From DASRAP01 sp964503275 (GTDB lineage: Bacteria > Gemmatimonadota > Gemmatimonadetes > Gemmatimonadales > Gemmatimonadaceae): a DNA stretch of 64,000 nucleotides. The notes below the pieces were generated by a model. That model searched no databases. It saw only the letters and a program-made list of their open reading frames with translations, and had not been told where the DNA came from. Made by a program: the position numbers and the translations under genes. This document shows, in pieces, positions 36,869 to 44,211 of this stretch (position 1 is its first letter; each line of letters opens with the position of its first letter). The stretch covers positions 16,216 to 80,215 of the forward strand of contig CAZCZO010000014.1 in assembly GCA_964503275.1 (NCBI GenBank), written 5' to 3'.

Positions 36869-37377
36869 AGATCGGAGTGATGTCGGACACCCACGATCGC
36901 CTTCCCGCGATCCGCGAGTTCCTCCGCCGCTTCGCGGCGGAGGGGTGCCAGGTCGTCCTGCACGCGGGCGACTATTGCGCGCCGTTCGCGCTGGAGCCGT
37001 TCATCGAGGCCCAGCTGCCGATGGCGGGCGTGTTCGGGCGGAACGACGGCGATATCGAGGGCCTGCGCGCGAGTGCGCAACGCGCGATGGGGATCGAGTT
37101 GTTCGAGTCGCCGCATTCCTTCAAGCTCGGTGACCACAGTATCCTGTTGGTCCATGACATCGGCGAGGTGCACGAGCGCTCCCTGGCCCAGCACGAGGTG
37201 GTGATCCATGGCACCACGCACCAGCAAGAGATGAAGTCGCGGGGCGACGTGCTGATCATCAATCCCGGCGAGGCCTGCGGCTGGGTGAACGGTGCGCCCA
37301 CGGCAGCCGTGGTGGACCTCGAGACCAAGCATGTCGAGTTCATCAAGCTCGACGGGCCCGAGTGGAGGGCCGCATGA
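36865..37377 (+). CDS. Metallophosphoesterase, YfcE/MJ0936 family
   Basis: 170 aa from ATG 36865, in a 4-base overlap with lysA. The calcineurin-like metal motif is SDTHD (Asp8, His10), followed by HAGDY, GRNDG, LLVHD and GTTHQ-type metal ligands. Members cleave phosphodiesters in vitro, and the physiological substrate is usually unknown. It overlaps guaA by 4 bases, which hints at but does not prove a nucleotide-related role. Confidence 0.88.
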   Translation: MKIGVMSDTHDRLPAIREFLRRFAAEGCQVVLHAGDYCAPFALEPFIEAQLPMAGVFGRNDGDIEGLRASAQRAMGIELFESPHSFKLGDHSILLVHDIGEVHERSLAQHEVVIHGTTHQQEMKSRGDVLIINPGEACGWVNGAPTAAVVDLETKHVEFIKLDGPEWRAA

Positions 37378-38921
37378 GCGATTCGCGCATCCTGATCCTG
37401 GACTTCGGGAGTCAGTTCACCCAGCTCATCGCGCGGCGGGTGCGCGAAGCCCGGGTGTTCTCGGAGATCCATCCCGCGACACGCTCCGTGGAGTGGATCC
37501 GCGAGTGGGCGCCGACGGGGATCATCCTGAGTGGCGGGCCGAACTCGGTGTACGACGCTGCGGCACCGCAGGTCGATCTCGCATTGGCCGACATCGCCCC
37601 GGTGCTCGGGATCTGCTACGGCATGCAGACCATCGCCTTCCAGTCCGGCGGCTCGGTCGAGCGCACCGAGCGGCGGGAGTACGGGCGCGCCGAGACCACC
37701 GTGCTCGACACCGACGGCTTGTTCCGTGGCTTCGCCGTCGGTGAGTCCATGCCCGTGTGGATGAGCCATGGCGACCACGTGAACGTGGCGCCTGCCGGGT
37801 TCATCGTGACGGCCTCGAGCGAGAACACGCCAGTGGCCGCCATGCGCCACGCGTCGCGACCCATCCACTGTGTGCAGTTCCATCCGGAGGTCCATCATTC
37901 GCCGCGCGGCGGCGAGGTCATCGACAATTTCTTGTTCGCGGTCTGCCACTGCAGCCCGACCTGGACCCCGGGGCATTTCATCGAGCAGGAGATCGGGCGG
38001 ATCCGCGAGCTGGTCGGCGACCGGCGGGTGATCTGTGGCCTCTCGGGTGGCGTGGATTCCTCCGTCGCGGCGGCGCTCGTGCATCGGGCGATCGGCGCGC
38101 AGCTCACCTGCATCTTCGTCGATACGGGCCTGCTCCGTCTGCATGAGCGCGAGCAGGTGGAACGGACCATGGGGCAACACCTTGGCATCCGGTTGATCAC
38201 CGTGCGCGCCGAGGCGCGATTCCTCGGTGCGCTGGCCGGGGTCAGCGAGCCCGAACGCAAGCGCACGATCATCGGGCACACGTTCATCGACGTGTTCGAG
38301 GAGGCCGCCGCGGGTGTCGGCGACGACGTCGCCTTCCTCGTCCAGGGGACGCTGTATCCCGACGTGATCGAGTCGGTGTCGGCGACGGGTGGCCCGTCGG
38401 CGACCATCAAGACGCACCACAACGTGGGCGGCCTCAAGCCCGACATGAAGTTCCGCCTGATCGAGCCCCTGCGCGAACTCTTCAAGGACGAGGTCCGCAA
38501 CGTCGGGCGCGAGCTGGGTCTGCCCGAGGAGATGGTCGGTCGTCACCCGTTCCCCGGGCCCGGCTTGGCCATCCGTTGTCTCGGCGCCGTCGACCCCGGG
38601 CAGGTCGAGACCCTGCGCCGCGCCGACGCGATCTACCTCGAGGAGATCCGCGCCGCGGGCCTGTATGACGACATCTGGCAGGCGTTCGCGGTGTTCCTCC
38701 CCGTGCGGTCGGTCGGCGTCATGGGTGACGGGCGCACCTACGATCATGTCATCGCCCTGCGTGCCGTCACGTCGCGAGACGGGATGACCGCCGACTGGTA
38801 TGCGTTCCCGCACGACGTGTTGGGCCGCATCTCCAATCGCATCATCAACGAGGTCCCGGGGGTGAATCGCGTGGTGTACGACGTGAGTTCGAAGCCCCCA
38901 GCGACCATCGAGTGGGAGTGA
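37374..38921 (+). CDS. guaA: GMP synthase (glutamine-hydrolysing)
   Basis: 515 aa from ATG 37374. The N-terminal glutamine amidotransferase domain has its catalytic Cys81 in GICYGMQ and a HPEVHHS motif. The ATP pyrophosphatase P-loop is GLSGGVDSSVAAAL, and the C-terminal dimerisation domain ends in PPATIEWE as in all GuaA. It converts XMP to GMP, the last guanine step, downstream of the pathway encoded by the pur operon at 43975-58902. Confidence 0.98.
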   Translation: MSDSRILILDFGSQFTQLIARRVREARVFSEIHPATRSVEWIREWAPTGIILSGGPNSVYDAAAPQVDLALADIAPVLGICYGMQTIAFQSGGSVERTERREYGRAETTVLDTDGLFRGFAVGESMPVWMSHGDHVNVAPAGFIVTASSENTPVAAMRHASRPIHCVQFHPEVHHSPRGGEVIDNFLFAVCHCSPTWTPGHFIEQEIGRIRELVGDRRVICGLSGGVDSSVAAALVHRAIGAQLTCIFVDTGLLRLHEREQVERTMGQHLGIRLITVRAEARFLGALAGVSEPERKRTIIGHTFIDVFEEAAAGVGDDVAFLVQGTLYPDVIESVSATGGPSATIKTHHNVGGLKPDMKFRLIEPLRELFKDEVRNVGRELGLPEEMVGRHPFPGPGLAIRCLGAVDPGQVETLRRADAIYLEEIRAAGLYDDIWQAFAVFLPVRSVGVMGDGRTYDHVIALRAVTSRDGMTADWYAFPHDVLGRISNRIINEVPGVNRVVYDVSSKPPATIEWE

Positions 38922-38922
38922 C

Positions 38923-40284
38923 GTGAGGACGTCGGCGCAGCTCATCCCGACAGCGGGTGAGCTGCGGGAGATGGCGCGCATCGCGGCGCCTATCGTCGTC
39001 GTCAATCTGGGACTGATGTTCCAGGGGACGATCGATGCGCTGATGCTGGGTCGCGTGTCGCCCGAAGCGCTGGCGGCCGTGGCCGTCGGGAATCTGTACT
39101 TCTTCAACGTCATCGTCTTCGGGATCGGGCTGTTGATGGCCCTCGATCCCGTGATCGCGCAGGCCATCGGTGCCCACGATCATGTCGGGGTCGCCCGGGG
39201 CGTGCAGCGCGGCGTGGTGCTCGCGGTGCTCACCGCCATCGTCGCCGCAGTGATGATGGCGCCCGTGGACGCGGTGCTGCGCATCGCGCGGCAGCCCGAG
39301 AGCGTGATCCCGGACGCCAGCGCGTACGTTCGCTGGAGCATCCTCGGGGTCCTGCCGTTCCAGCTGTTCAACGCGCTGCGGCAGTCCCTGCAGGCCATGC
39401 ATCGCGTACTCCCCATGGCCCTCGCGGTGCTGATCGCGAATCTGGTCAACGTGCTCCTCAACTGGATCCTGATCTTCGGCAAGTTGGGGGCGCCGGCGCT
39501 GGGTGTCGCCGGCGCTGCGCACGCCACCTGGATCACCCGGTGGCTCATGGTACTCCTGATCGCGTGGTTCGCGTGGCGCGATCTCGGCCCGACCTTGCGC
39601 CCGTGGCGGCCGGAGTCCTTCGCGCTCCGTCCGCTGGGGGCCCTGATCGCGCTGGGCGCGCCGATCGGACTGCAGCTCTCTGCCGAAGGGCTGGCGTTCG
39701 GCTTCACGGGGGTGATGATGGGCTGGCTGGGCACGACGACCCTCGCCGCGCATCAGGTGACGCTGAACATGGCGTCACTCACGTTCATGGTCCCCATGGG
39801 CGTCGCCGGTGCGGGCGCGGTCATGGTCGGGCGGGCCGTGGGGGCGGCGGACATGGCCGCGGCGCGGCGTGACGCGGTCGCCGCGATCGTCTGTGGCGTC
39901 GGGTTCATGGGGCTCACGGCGACCGCGTTCATCGCGCTGCCAGGTGTCCTCGCGGCGCTCTACACCACCGATGCCGAGACCATCGCGCTCGTGCTGGTGT
40001 TGCTCCCGATCGCCGGGGTCTTCCAGGTGTTCGACGGCACGCAGGTGGTCAGTGCGGCGATCCTGCGCGGGACGGGCGACACGCGCATCCCGATGATCCT
40101 GCACCTGCTCAGTTTCTGGGCGGTCGCGATCCCCCTCGGCGCGCTGCTCTGCTTCACGCTGGACTGGGGTGCGACGGGATTGTGGTGGGGACTGACCGCC
40201 GGGCTCGCCAGCGCCGCCGTGCTGCAGCTCGCGCGCGTGCGCAGCCGCTTAGGCCGCGACGTACGACGGCTCCGCGTCGAGTGA
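38923..40284 (+). CDS. MATE-family efflux transporter
   Basis: 453 aa from GTG 38923, one base after guaA. Twelve hydrophobic helices in two related halves, with MATE sequence features such as an N-terminal ML-GR..PEALAAVAVGN stretch and AAHQVTLNMASLTFMVPMGVAGAGAVMVGRAVGA-like sequence (residues about 274-308). Exports cationic drugs or metabolites using Na+ or H+ gradients. Substrate unknown. Its end faces the PTS gene with only four bases between the two stops. Confidence 0.93.
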   Translation: MRTSAQLIPTAGELREMARIAAPIVVVNLGLMFQGTIDALMLGRVSPEALAAVAVGNLYFFNVIVFGIGLLMALDPVIAQAIGAHDHVGVARGVQRGVVLAVLTAIVAAVMMAPVDAVLRIARQPESVIPDASAYVRWSILGVLPFQLFNALRQSLQAMHRVLPMALAVLIANLVNVLLNWILIFGKLGAPALGVAGAAHATWITRWLMVLLIAWFAWRDLGPTLRPWRPESFALRPLGALIALGAPIGLQLSAEGLAFGFTGVMMGWLGTTTLAAHQVTLNMASLTFMVPMGVAGAGAVMVGRAVGAADMAAARRDAVAAIVCGVGFMGLTATAFIALPGVLAALYTTDAETIALVLVLLPIAGVFQVFDGTQVVSAAILRGTGDTRIPMILHLLSFWAVAIPLGALLCFTLDWGATGLWWGLTAGLASAAVLQLARVRSRLGRDVRRLRVE

Positions 40285-40288
40285 CGCG

Positions 40289-40741
40289 CTAGATCCGCTT
40301 CTCGTCGAGCAGCCGGAGGAACTCGTCTGGCGAGGTCAGCCCGAGCAGACGCTGGGGCACATCGGCCTCCTTCGAGAACTGCGCGATCTTGCCGAGCACC
40401 GGGAGGTACTGGTTCGACACCTCGAGCGGCGGCGCGACGATGAGGAAGCAGAACTGGACCGGCTTGCCGTCGATCGAGTTGAAATCCATCCCGCTGACCT
40501 TGCGCCCGAACGCCACCTTGAGGTCCTGGACCACGAGGGAGCGACAGTGCGGGATCGCGATCCCCCGACCGATGCCCGTGCTCCCGAGCTCCTCGCGGCG
40601 CTTCAGCATCTTGAGCAACGTCTGCTCGTTGGTCGCGTCCAGACCCAGCAAGCCGATGAGCTCCTTGAGCACCTCATCCTTCGTCGTGCCCTCAAGGTCG
40701 AGCTTGATCGCGCCGTCCGTAAAGAAGTCCCGCAGCTGCAT
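40289..40741 (-). CDS. ptsN: PTS EIIA domain protein, nitrogen-regulatory (PtsN) type
   Basis: 150 aa from ATG 40741. Single EIIA(Fru/Ntr) domain with the phospho-acceptor His65 in GRGIAIPHCR, and the LIVAPP and KIAQF segments usual in PtsN. In proteobacteria PtsN is a regulatory phosphoprotein rather than a sugar transporter. No EI, HPr, rpoN or sugar permease is nearby, so its phosphodonor and target are unknown. It is transcribed alone and divergently from dusB. Confidence 0.88.
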   Translation of the reverse strand: MQLRDFFTDGAIKLDLEGTTKDEVLKELIGLLGLDATNEQTLLKMLKRREELGSTGIGRGIAIPHCRSLVVQDLKVAFGRKVSGMDFNSIDGKPVQFCFLIVAPPLEVSNQYLPVLGKIAQFSKEADVPQRLLGLTSPDEFLRLLDEKRI

Positions 40742-40808
40742 GATGAGCGTCGTCTAGGGTTAATCCTGCAAGTTACGCGATGGGCCGGAGTCGCGTCAAA
40801 TGCCGTTG

Positions 40809-40838
40809 TTGCTTGGACTTGCCGGATTCCGTTAGCTT
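40809..40838 (+). promoter_or_regulatory. Promoter placing the transcript start at the dusB ATG
   Basis: TTGCTT (40809-40814), 18 bases and TAGCTT (40833-40838). Six bases separate it from ATG 40845, predicting a leaderless mRNA. Confidence 0.58.
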
Positions 40839-40844
40839 CCATGT

Positions 40845-41873
40845 ATGCGTTTCCCGTACCCCGTCGAGCACGACACGCCGCTGTTCCTGGCTCCCATGGC
40901 CGGCGTGTCGGAATCTCCCTTCCGGCGACTCTGCCGCCGCTGGGGTGCCGATGTCGTGGTCACCGAGTTCCTCTCGGCCGAGGGGATCCGGCGGGAGAAC
41001 GAAGCGACCTTGGCCAAGCTGCGCTTCGGTGCCGACGAGCGGACCATCGGGGTGCAGATCTTCGGCGCGGACCCCGCCGCGATGCGCGATGCCGCGGCCC
41101 TGGTCACCGAGGTCTTCCAGCCCGAGTTCATCGACATCAACTTCGGCTGTCCCGTCAAGAAGGTCGTGAAGCGGCTGGGTGGGAGCGGATGCCTGCAGGA
41201 TCTGGGCTTGGTGGCGCGCGTCATCCAGGGGGTCATCGACGGGACCCATCTGCCCGTGACCTGCAAGATCCGCAGTGGCTGGAGTGAGGAGATGCGAGAC
41301 CCCGTGCGGATCGCGAGGGTCTGCGAGGATGCGGGGGTCCGGGCGATCGCCCTCCACCCGCGGACGCGGACGCAGATGTACAGCGGCCAGGCCCGGTGGT
41401 CCGAGATCGCCGATGTGGTCCAGGCGGTGCGCATCCCCGTGATCGGCAACGGCGACATCAAGCACGCGGCCGACGCGGACCGCATGCGCCGCGAGACGGG
41501 GTGTGCGGCCGTGATGATCGCCCGGGGCTCCTTCGGGCAGCCGTGGATCTTCGCGCAGGCGCGGGCGCTGTTCGAGGGGCGCGCTGTCCCCGCCGCCCCC
41601 TCGGTGCGCGAGCGGTTCGCGGTCGCGCGTGAGCATGCGAAGATGGTCACGGAGTACGAGGTCGATCGACGCGGTGCGGCCCTCGAGTTCCGCAAGCATC
41701 TGGGCTGGTACGTGAAGGGCATCCCCGACTCGGCAGAGCTGCGCAAGCGCTTGTACGCGGTCACCGCCTTCGACGAGATCGACGAGATCTTCGAAGGGTA
41801 TCTCGCCGCCCACCCGGGGTTGGCGGAGACGGTGGTGGCACCCGACGGCTCGTTGGCCAGCGCGGCCGCGTAG
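40845..41873 (+). CDS. dusB: tRNA-dihydrouridine synthase, DusB-like
   Basis: 342 aa from ATG 40845. FMN enzyme that reduces uridine in tRNA D-loops. Hallmarks are the APMAGVSESPFR N-terminus, the catalytic-Cys motif INFGCPVKKV, GGSGCLQD, CKIRSGW, HPRTRTQMYSG, IGNGDI and MIARGSFGQPWIF. The exact uridine modified cannot be assigned, so the symbol is a best fit. A 41-base gap separates it from the diguanylate cyclase gene, which has its own -10-like element. Confidence 0.92.
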   Translation: MRFPYPVEHDTPLFLAPMAGVSESPFRRLCRRWGADVVVTEFLSAEGIRRENEATLAKLRFGADERTIGVQIFGADPAAMRDAAALVTEVFQPEFIDINFGCPVKKVVKRLGGSGCLQDLGLVARVIQGVIDGTHLPVTCKIRSGWSEEMRDPVRIARVCEDAGVRAIALHPRTRTQMYSGQARWSEIADVVQAVRIPVIGNGDIKHAADADRMRRETGCAAVMIARGSFGQPWIFAQARALFEGRAVPAAPSVRERFAVAREHAKMVTEYEVDRRGAALEFRKHLGWYVKGIPDSAELRKRLYAVTAFDEIDEIFEGYLAAHPGLAETVVAPDGSLASAAA

Positions 41874-41902
41874 GGACGTACGCCCGGGCCCGATTCCTGC
41901 GG

Positions 41903-41908
41903 TAGTTT
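41903..41908 (+). promoter_or_regulatory. -10-like TAGTTT six bases before the diguanylate cyclase start
   Basis: TAGTTT ends exactly six bases before GTG 41915, the same spacing as at dusB and hisS. No TTG-type -35 element is seen. It predicts leaderless or near-leaderless transcription. Confidence 0.42.
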
Positions 41909-41914
41909 CCGGTC

Positions 41915-43522
41915 GTGCTCATCTCGCTGTCCATCGCGCTGCTCGGGGGTATCCTCGGCTGGCTCCTCGCTGTGCGCTCCGGGGCGGAGCGCGCGGCGAT
42001 CGCGCCGCTGACCCGTGACGGCGCCGATACCGCCGCAGCCGACCGAGCCATCCCGCCGCTGTCGGACCCCGCGATCCCCCTGCAAGCGGAGCGTTTCGCC
42101 ACGTTGCTCCGCGATGTCCTCGAGGACATCCGGGGCCAACACGGATCGCAGGCGGTCGCGACCTGGCGTTCCGTGGATGGTGCCGGCGAGCTCGATCGGA
42201 TCTGCGGCGAGCCAGGCGCGATGGACGACCTGGGGGACGCGCTGCGGCGTCTGGTGCGCTGGTCGATGGGCGAGCGTATGGTCGTGTTCGGGCCCGACGG
42301 TGATGCGCCTCGGGTCGTCGTGGCGCCGATCGCACTGGCCGGCGAGCGTGCGGAGGGCGCGCTGATCATGGTGTTCGATGCGCCCTTCGACGGCGATCGG
42401 GCGCTGCTCAAGCAGTGGATGCTCCGGCACGGCACGCGCATCCGGTTGCTCGACGAGCTCCTGGTGGCGCGGCACGAGCTCGCGCGCACCAATCGGCGGG
42501 TGCGCCACATCCTCCGGGAGGTCGCGCAGTGGGACGCCGCCGCGACCGACGACGCCCTGGCGACACAGTATTGTGCGCTGGTCGCCTCGCTGCTGGCCGC
42601 CGACGGGACGGCCCTGGTGCGCTGGGACGACGAGACGGCGCGCGGGACCGTCGTCGCGGCGGTCGGCGACTGCATCGAGCTGATCGATCGCATCGCCGAC
42701 TCGGACTCGTTGGTCGCCGACGCGTGCCGGGAGAATGTGCCCGGCATCTGGCATGACGTCGGCGGTCCCGAGATCGGACGACTCAATGTGGTCGCACGCG
42801 CCGTGGCATTGCACCGTGGCGCGGTGCTGATCCACCCGTTGCGGCGTCGCCGTGAGGTCATCGGTGCGGTGCTGGCCGTGTCCCGGGTATCCGGGGCGCT
42901 GGAACCGTCCGATATGCGCACGCTGTCGCTCGTGGACGCCGCGGCCACGTCCCGGTTGGTCGCCTCCTGGCGGTTGGCCGAGGTGACGCAACGCGCGGTG
43001 ATCGATGGCCTTACCGGGCTGACGAACCGGCGGGGATTCGAATCGGCCATGGCGACCGCCCGCGAGGAGGCGGACCGCTATGGCTGGCAGACCTCGCTGC
43101 TGCTGGTCGACCTCGATCATTTCAAGGAGGTCAACGACACGTACGGGCACGAGGCCGGTGACGCCGTCCTGCGGGCGGTGTCGCGCGTGCTGCGTGAGCG
43201 TGTCCGTGAGATCGACCTCTGCGCGCGGGTCGGTGGCGAGGAGATCGCCGTGGTCCTCAAGAACACGTCCGCCGCCGGTGCGCTGGAGCTCGCGCAGCGG
43301 CTGCGCGCCGCGATCGATTCGTTGCGGGTCGACGTGGCGGGGCAGTTGGTGCGCGTCACGGCCAGCATCGGCGTGGCGACCCATCCCACGGTGGTCCCCG
43401 AGTGGGATGCCCTGTATCGCAGTGCGGACCACGCCCTCTACGCGTCCAAGAACGGCGGACGGAACCAGGTGCGGGTGTACGCGGTGGGCCCAGATGGTCC
43501 GGCGGCGACCGCTGACGCTTGA
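41915..43522 (+). CDS. Diguanylate cyclase with N-terminal membrane segment and GAF-like region
   Basis: 535 aa from GTG 41915. One N-terminal hydrophobic helix (residues 2-20), a poorly conserved region, a GAF-like sensor part (about 205-350) and a C-terminal GGDEF domain starting at DGLTGLTNRRGFE. The active site reads GGEEI (440-444). An intact inhibitory I-site RxxD (Arg431, Asp434) stands five residues upstream. It probably makes c-di-GMP with product inhibition. The sensed signal is unknown and no EAL or PilZ partner is in the window. Confidence 0.92.
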   Translation: MLISLSIALLGGILGWLLAVRSGAERAAIAPLTRDGADTAAADRAIPPLSDPAIPLQAERFATLLRDVLEDIRGQHGSQAVATWRSVDGAGELDRICGEPGAMDDLGDALRRLVRWSMGERMVVFGPDGDAPRVVVAPIALAGERAEGALIMVFDAPFDGDRALLKQWMLRHGTRIRLLDELLVARHELARTNRRVRHILREVAQWDAAATDDALATQYCALVASLLAADGTALVRWDDETARGTVVAAVGDCIELIDRIADSDSLVADACRENVPGIWHDVGGPEIGRLNVVARAVALHRGAVLIHPLRRRREVIGAVLAVSRVSGALEPSDMRTLSLVDAAATSRLVASWRLAEVTQRAVIDGLTGLTNRRGFESAMATAREEADRYGWQTSLLLVDLDHFKEVNDTYGHEAGDAVLRAVSRVLRERVREIDLCARVGGEEIAVVLKNTSAAGALELAQRLRAAIDSLRVDVAGQLVRVTASIGVATHPTVVPEWDALYRSADHALYASKNGGRNQVRVYAVGPDGPAATADA

Positions 43523-43547
43523 GTCCGTCGTGGGATCCCGCTAGATT
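43519..43547 (+). promoter_or_regulatory. Promoter of ssrA
   Basis: TTGAGT (43519-43524), 17 bases and TAGATT (43542-43547). It starts inside the last codons of the diguanylate cyclase gene. Transcription would start near 43554, a few bases upstream of the mature tmRNA 5' end. Confidence 0.7.
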
Positions 43548-43562
43548 CCCACAGGTAGTTCA

Positions 43563-43922
43563 GGGGGCGACTGGCTTCGACGGGGTTGGTGAAGCTGTGG
43601 CTGCGTGCCCAGGTCTCGAGTCCTGGTGAATCCCTCGGGAAAAACACAACTGCCAACAACAACCTGGCCTTGGCCGCGTAAGCTGTCGTAAGACGCTTAC
43701 CCGCCTTGCTCACTGGGAAGCCCGCCCGGGGCGGCTCTGTGAGTATCGCAATACCGGGATAGCCCGCCGTCGCGTCTGCTGGCGGCGGGCGAAACTCTAG
43801 GAGACTCGTCCGTCGGTGGGCCGCCCCTTGGCCAGCTGGCGGAGACCTCAATCAAGGGGATACGCACGTAGACGCTGTGGTCGATCGAGTCTCGGACCGG
43901 GGTTCAATTCCCCGCGCCTCCA
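43563..43922 (+). ncRNA. ssrA: Transfer-messenger RNA (tmRNA)
   Basis: 360 nt, one-piece. The 5' end GGGGGCGACUGG..UUCGACGGGG and the 3' end with a GGGG-UUCAAUUC-CCCG T-arm are diagnostic. The acceptor stem pairs 43563-43569 with 43915-43921, and its third pair is G-U, the identity element for alanyl-tRNA synthetase. A43922 is the discriminator. CCA is not encoded. The tag reading frame sits at 43637-43681. tmRNA with SmpB (not in this window) frees stalled ribosomes and marks the peptides for proteolysis. A strong terminator follows. Confidence 0.97.
43637..43681 (+). other. tmRNA proteolysis-tag reading frame
   Basis: The frame ending at TAA 43679-43681 encodes GKNTTANNNLALAA. With the alanine delivered by tmRNA itself, the tag would be (A)GKNTTANNNLALAA. 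The LALAA end is the usual ClpXP-type degron. The GGG resume codon is assigned by analogy with Gram-positive tags that start GK; resumption at AAA or AAC is possible. Confidence 0.8.
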
Positions 43923-43932
43923 CTCTTCAGAT

Positions 43933-43965
43933 AACGGGCCACCGGATCCCCTCCGGTGGCCCGTT
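43933..43965. terminator. 13-bp perfect bidirectional terminator of ssrA and the pur operon
   Basis: AACGGGCCACCGG (43933-43945) pairs perfectly with CCGGTGGCCCGTT (43953-43965) around a 7-base loop. It lies between convergent ssrA (+) and the last gene of the minus-strand operon. T-content downstream is modest on both sides. Confidence 0.8.
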
Positions 43966-43974
43966 GTCGTTCGG

Positions 43975-44211
43975 TCAGCTCGGTCGGCGGCTCTGCCACC
44001 ACTCGCGCGCGACGAACACCAGCACGGCGGCGAAGAGGCCGATGGGGGCCCACCCGAAGGCCATGGTCGTCCACGCGTCGACGAAGGGCGACCAGCGCTC
44101 CTGGCCGGGGCCGCTCAGTTGCACGCGACGGCTGAACTGCCACGCATTGTACACGCTCCCCGGGACCCACACGACCAGGAAGGCGATCGCCGGCAGCCAC
44201 AGCCGTTTCAT
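43975..44211 (-). CDS. Small two-helix membrane protein, unknown function
   Basis: 78 aa from ATG 44211, in an ATGA overlap with the ppdK stop. Two hydrophobic segments (about residues 4-22 and 47-67) are joined by a polar 25-residue loop. The ends are Arg-rich. I do not recognise the family. Tight coupling to ppdK and its last place in a 15-kb operon suggest it is a real gene rather than noise. A start 57 bases upstream would lie inside ppdK. Confidence 0.6.
   Translation of the reverse strand: MKRLWLPAIAFLVVWVPGSVYNAWQFSRRVQLSGPGQERWSPFVDAWTTMAFGWAPIGLFAAVLVFVAREWWQSRRPS

Noticed and set aside
36865..38921. Phosphodiesterase plus guaA as a purine-signalling module
   Set aside because: The overlap is real but tight overlaps are the rule throughout this window, including between unrelated genes, so co-function is not supported.
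40832..43432. Minus-strand open frame of 866 codons over dusB and the GGDEF gene
   Set aside because: Arg/His/Gln-rich shadow. The plus strand shows full catalytic motifs for both enzymes.
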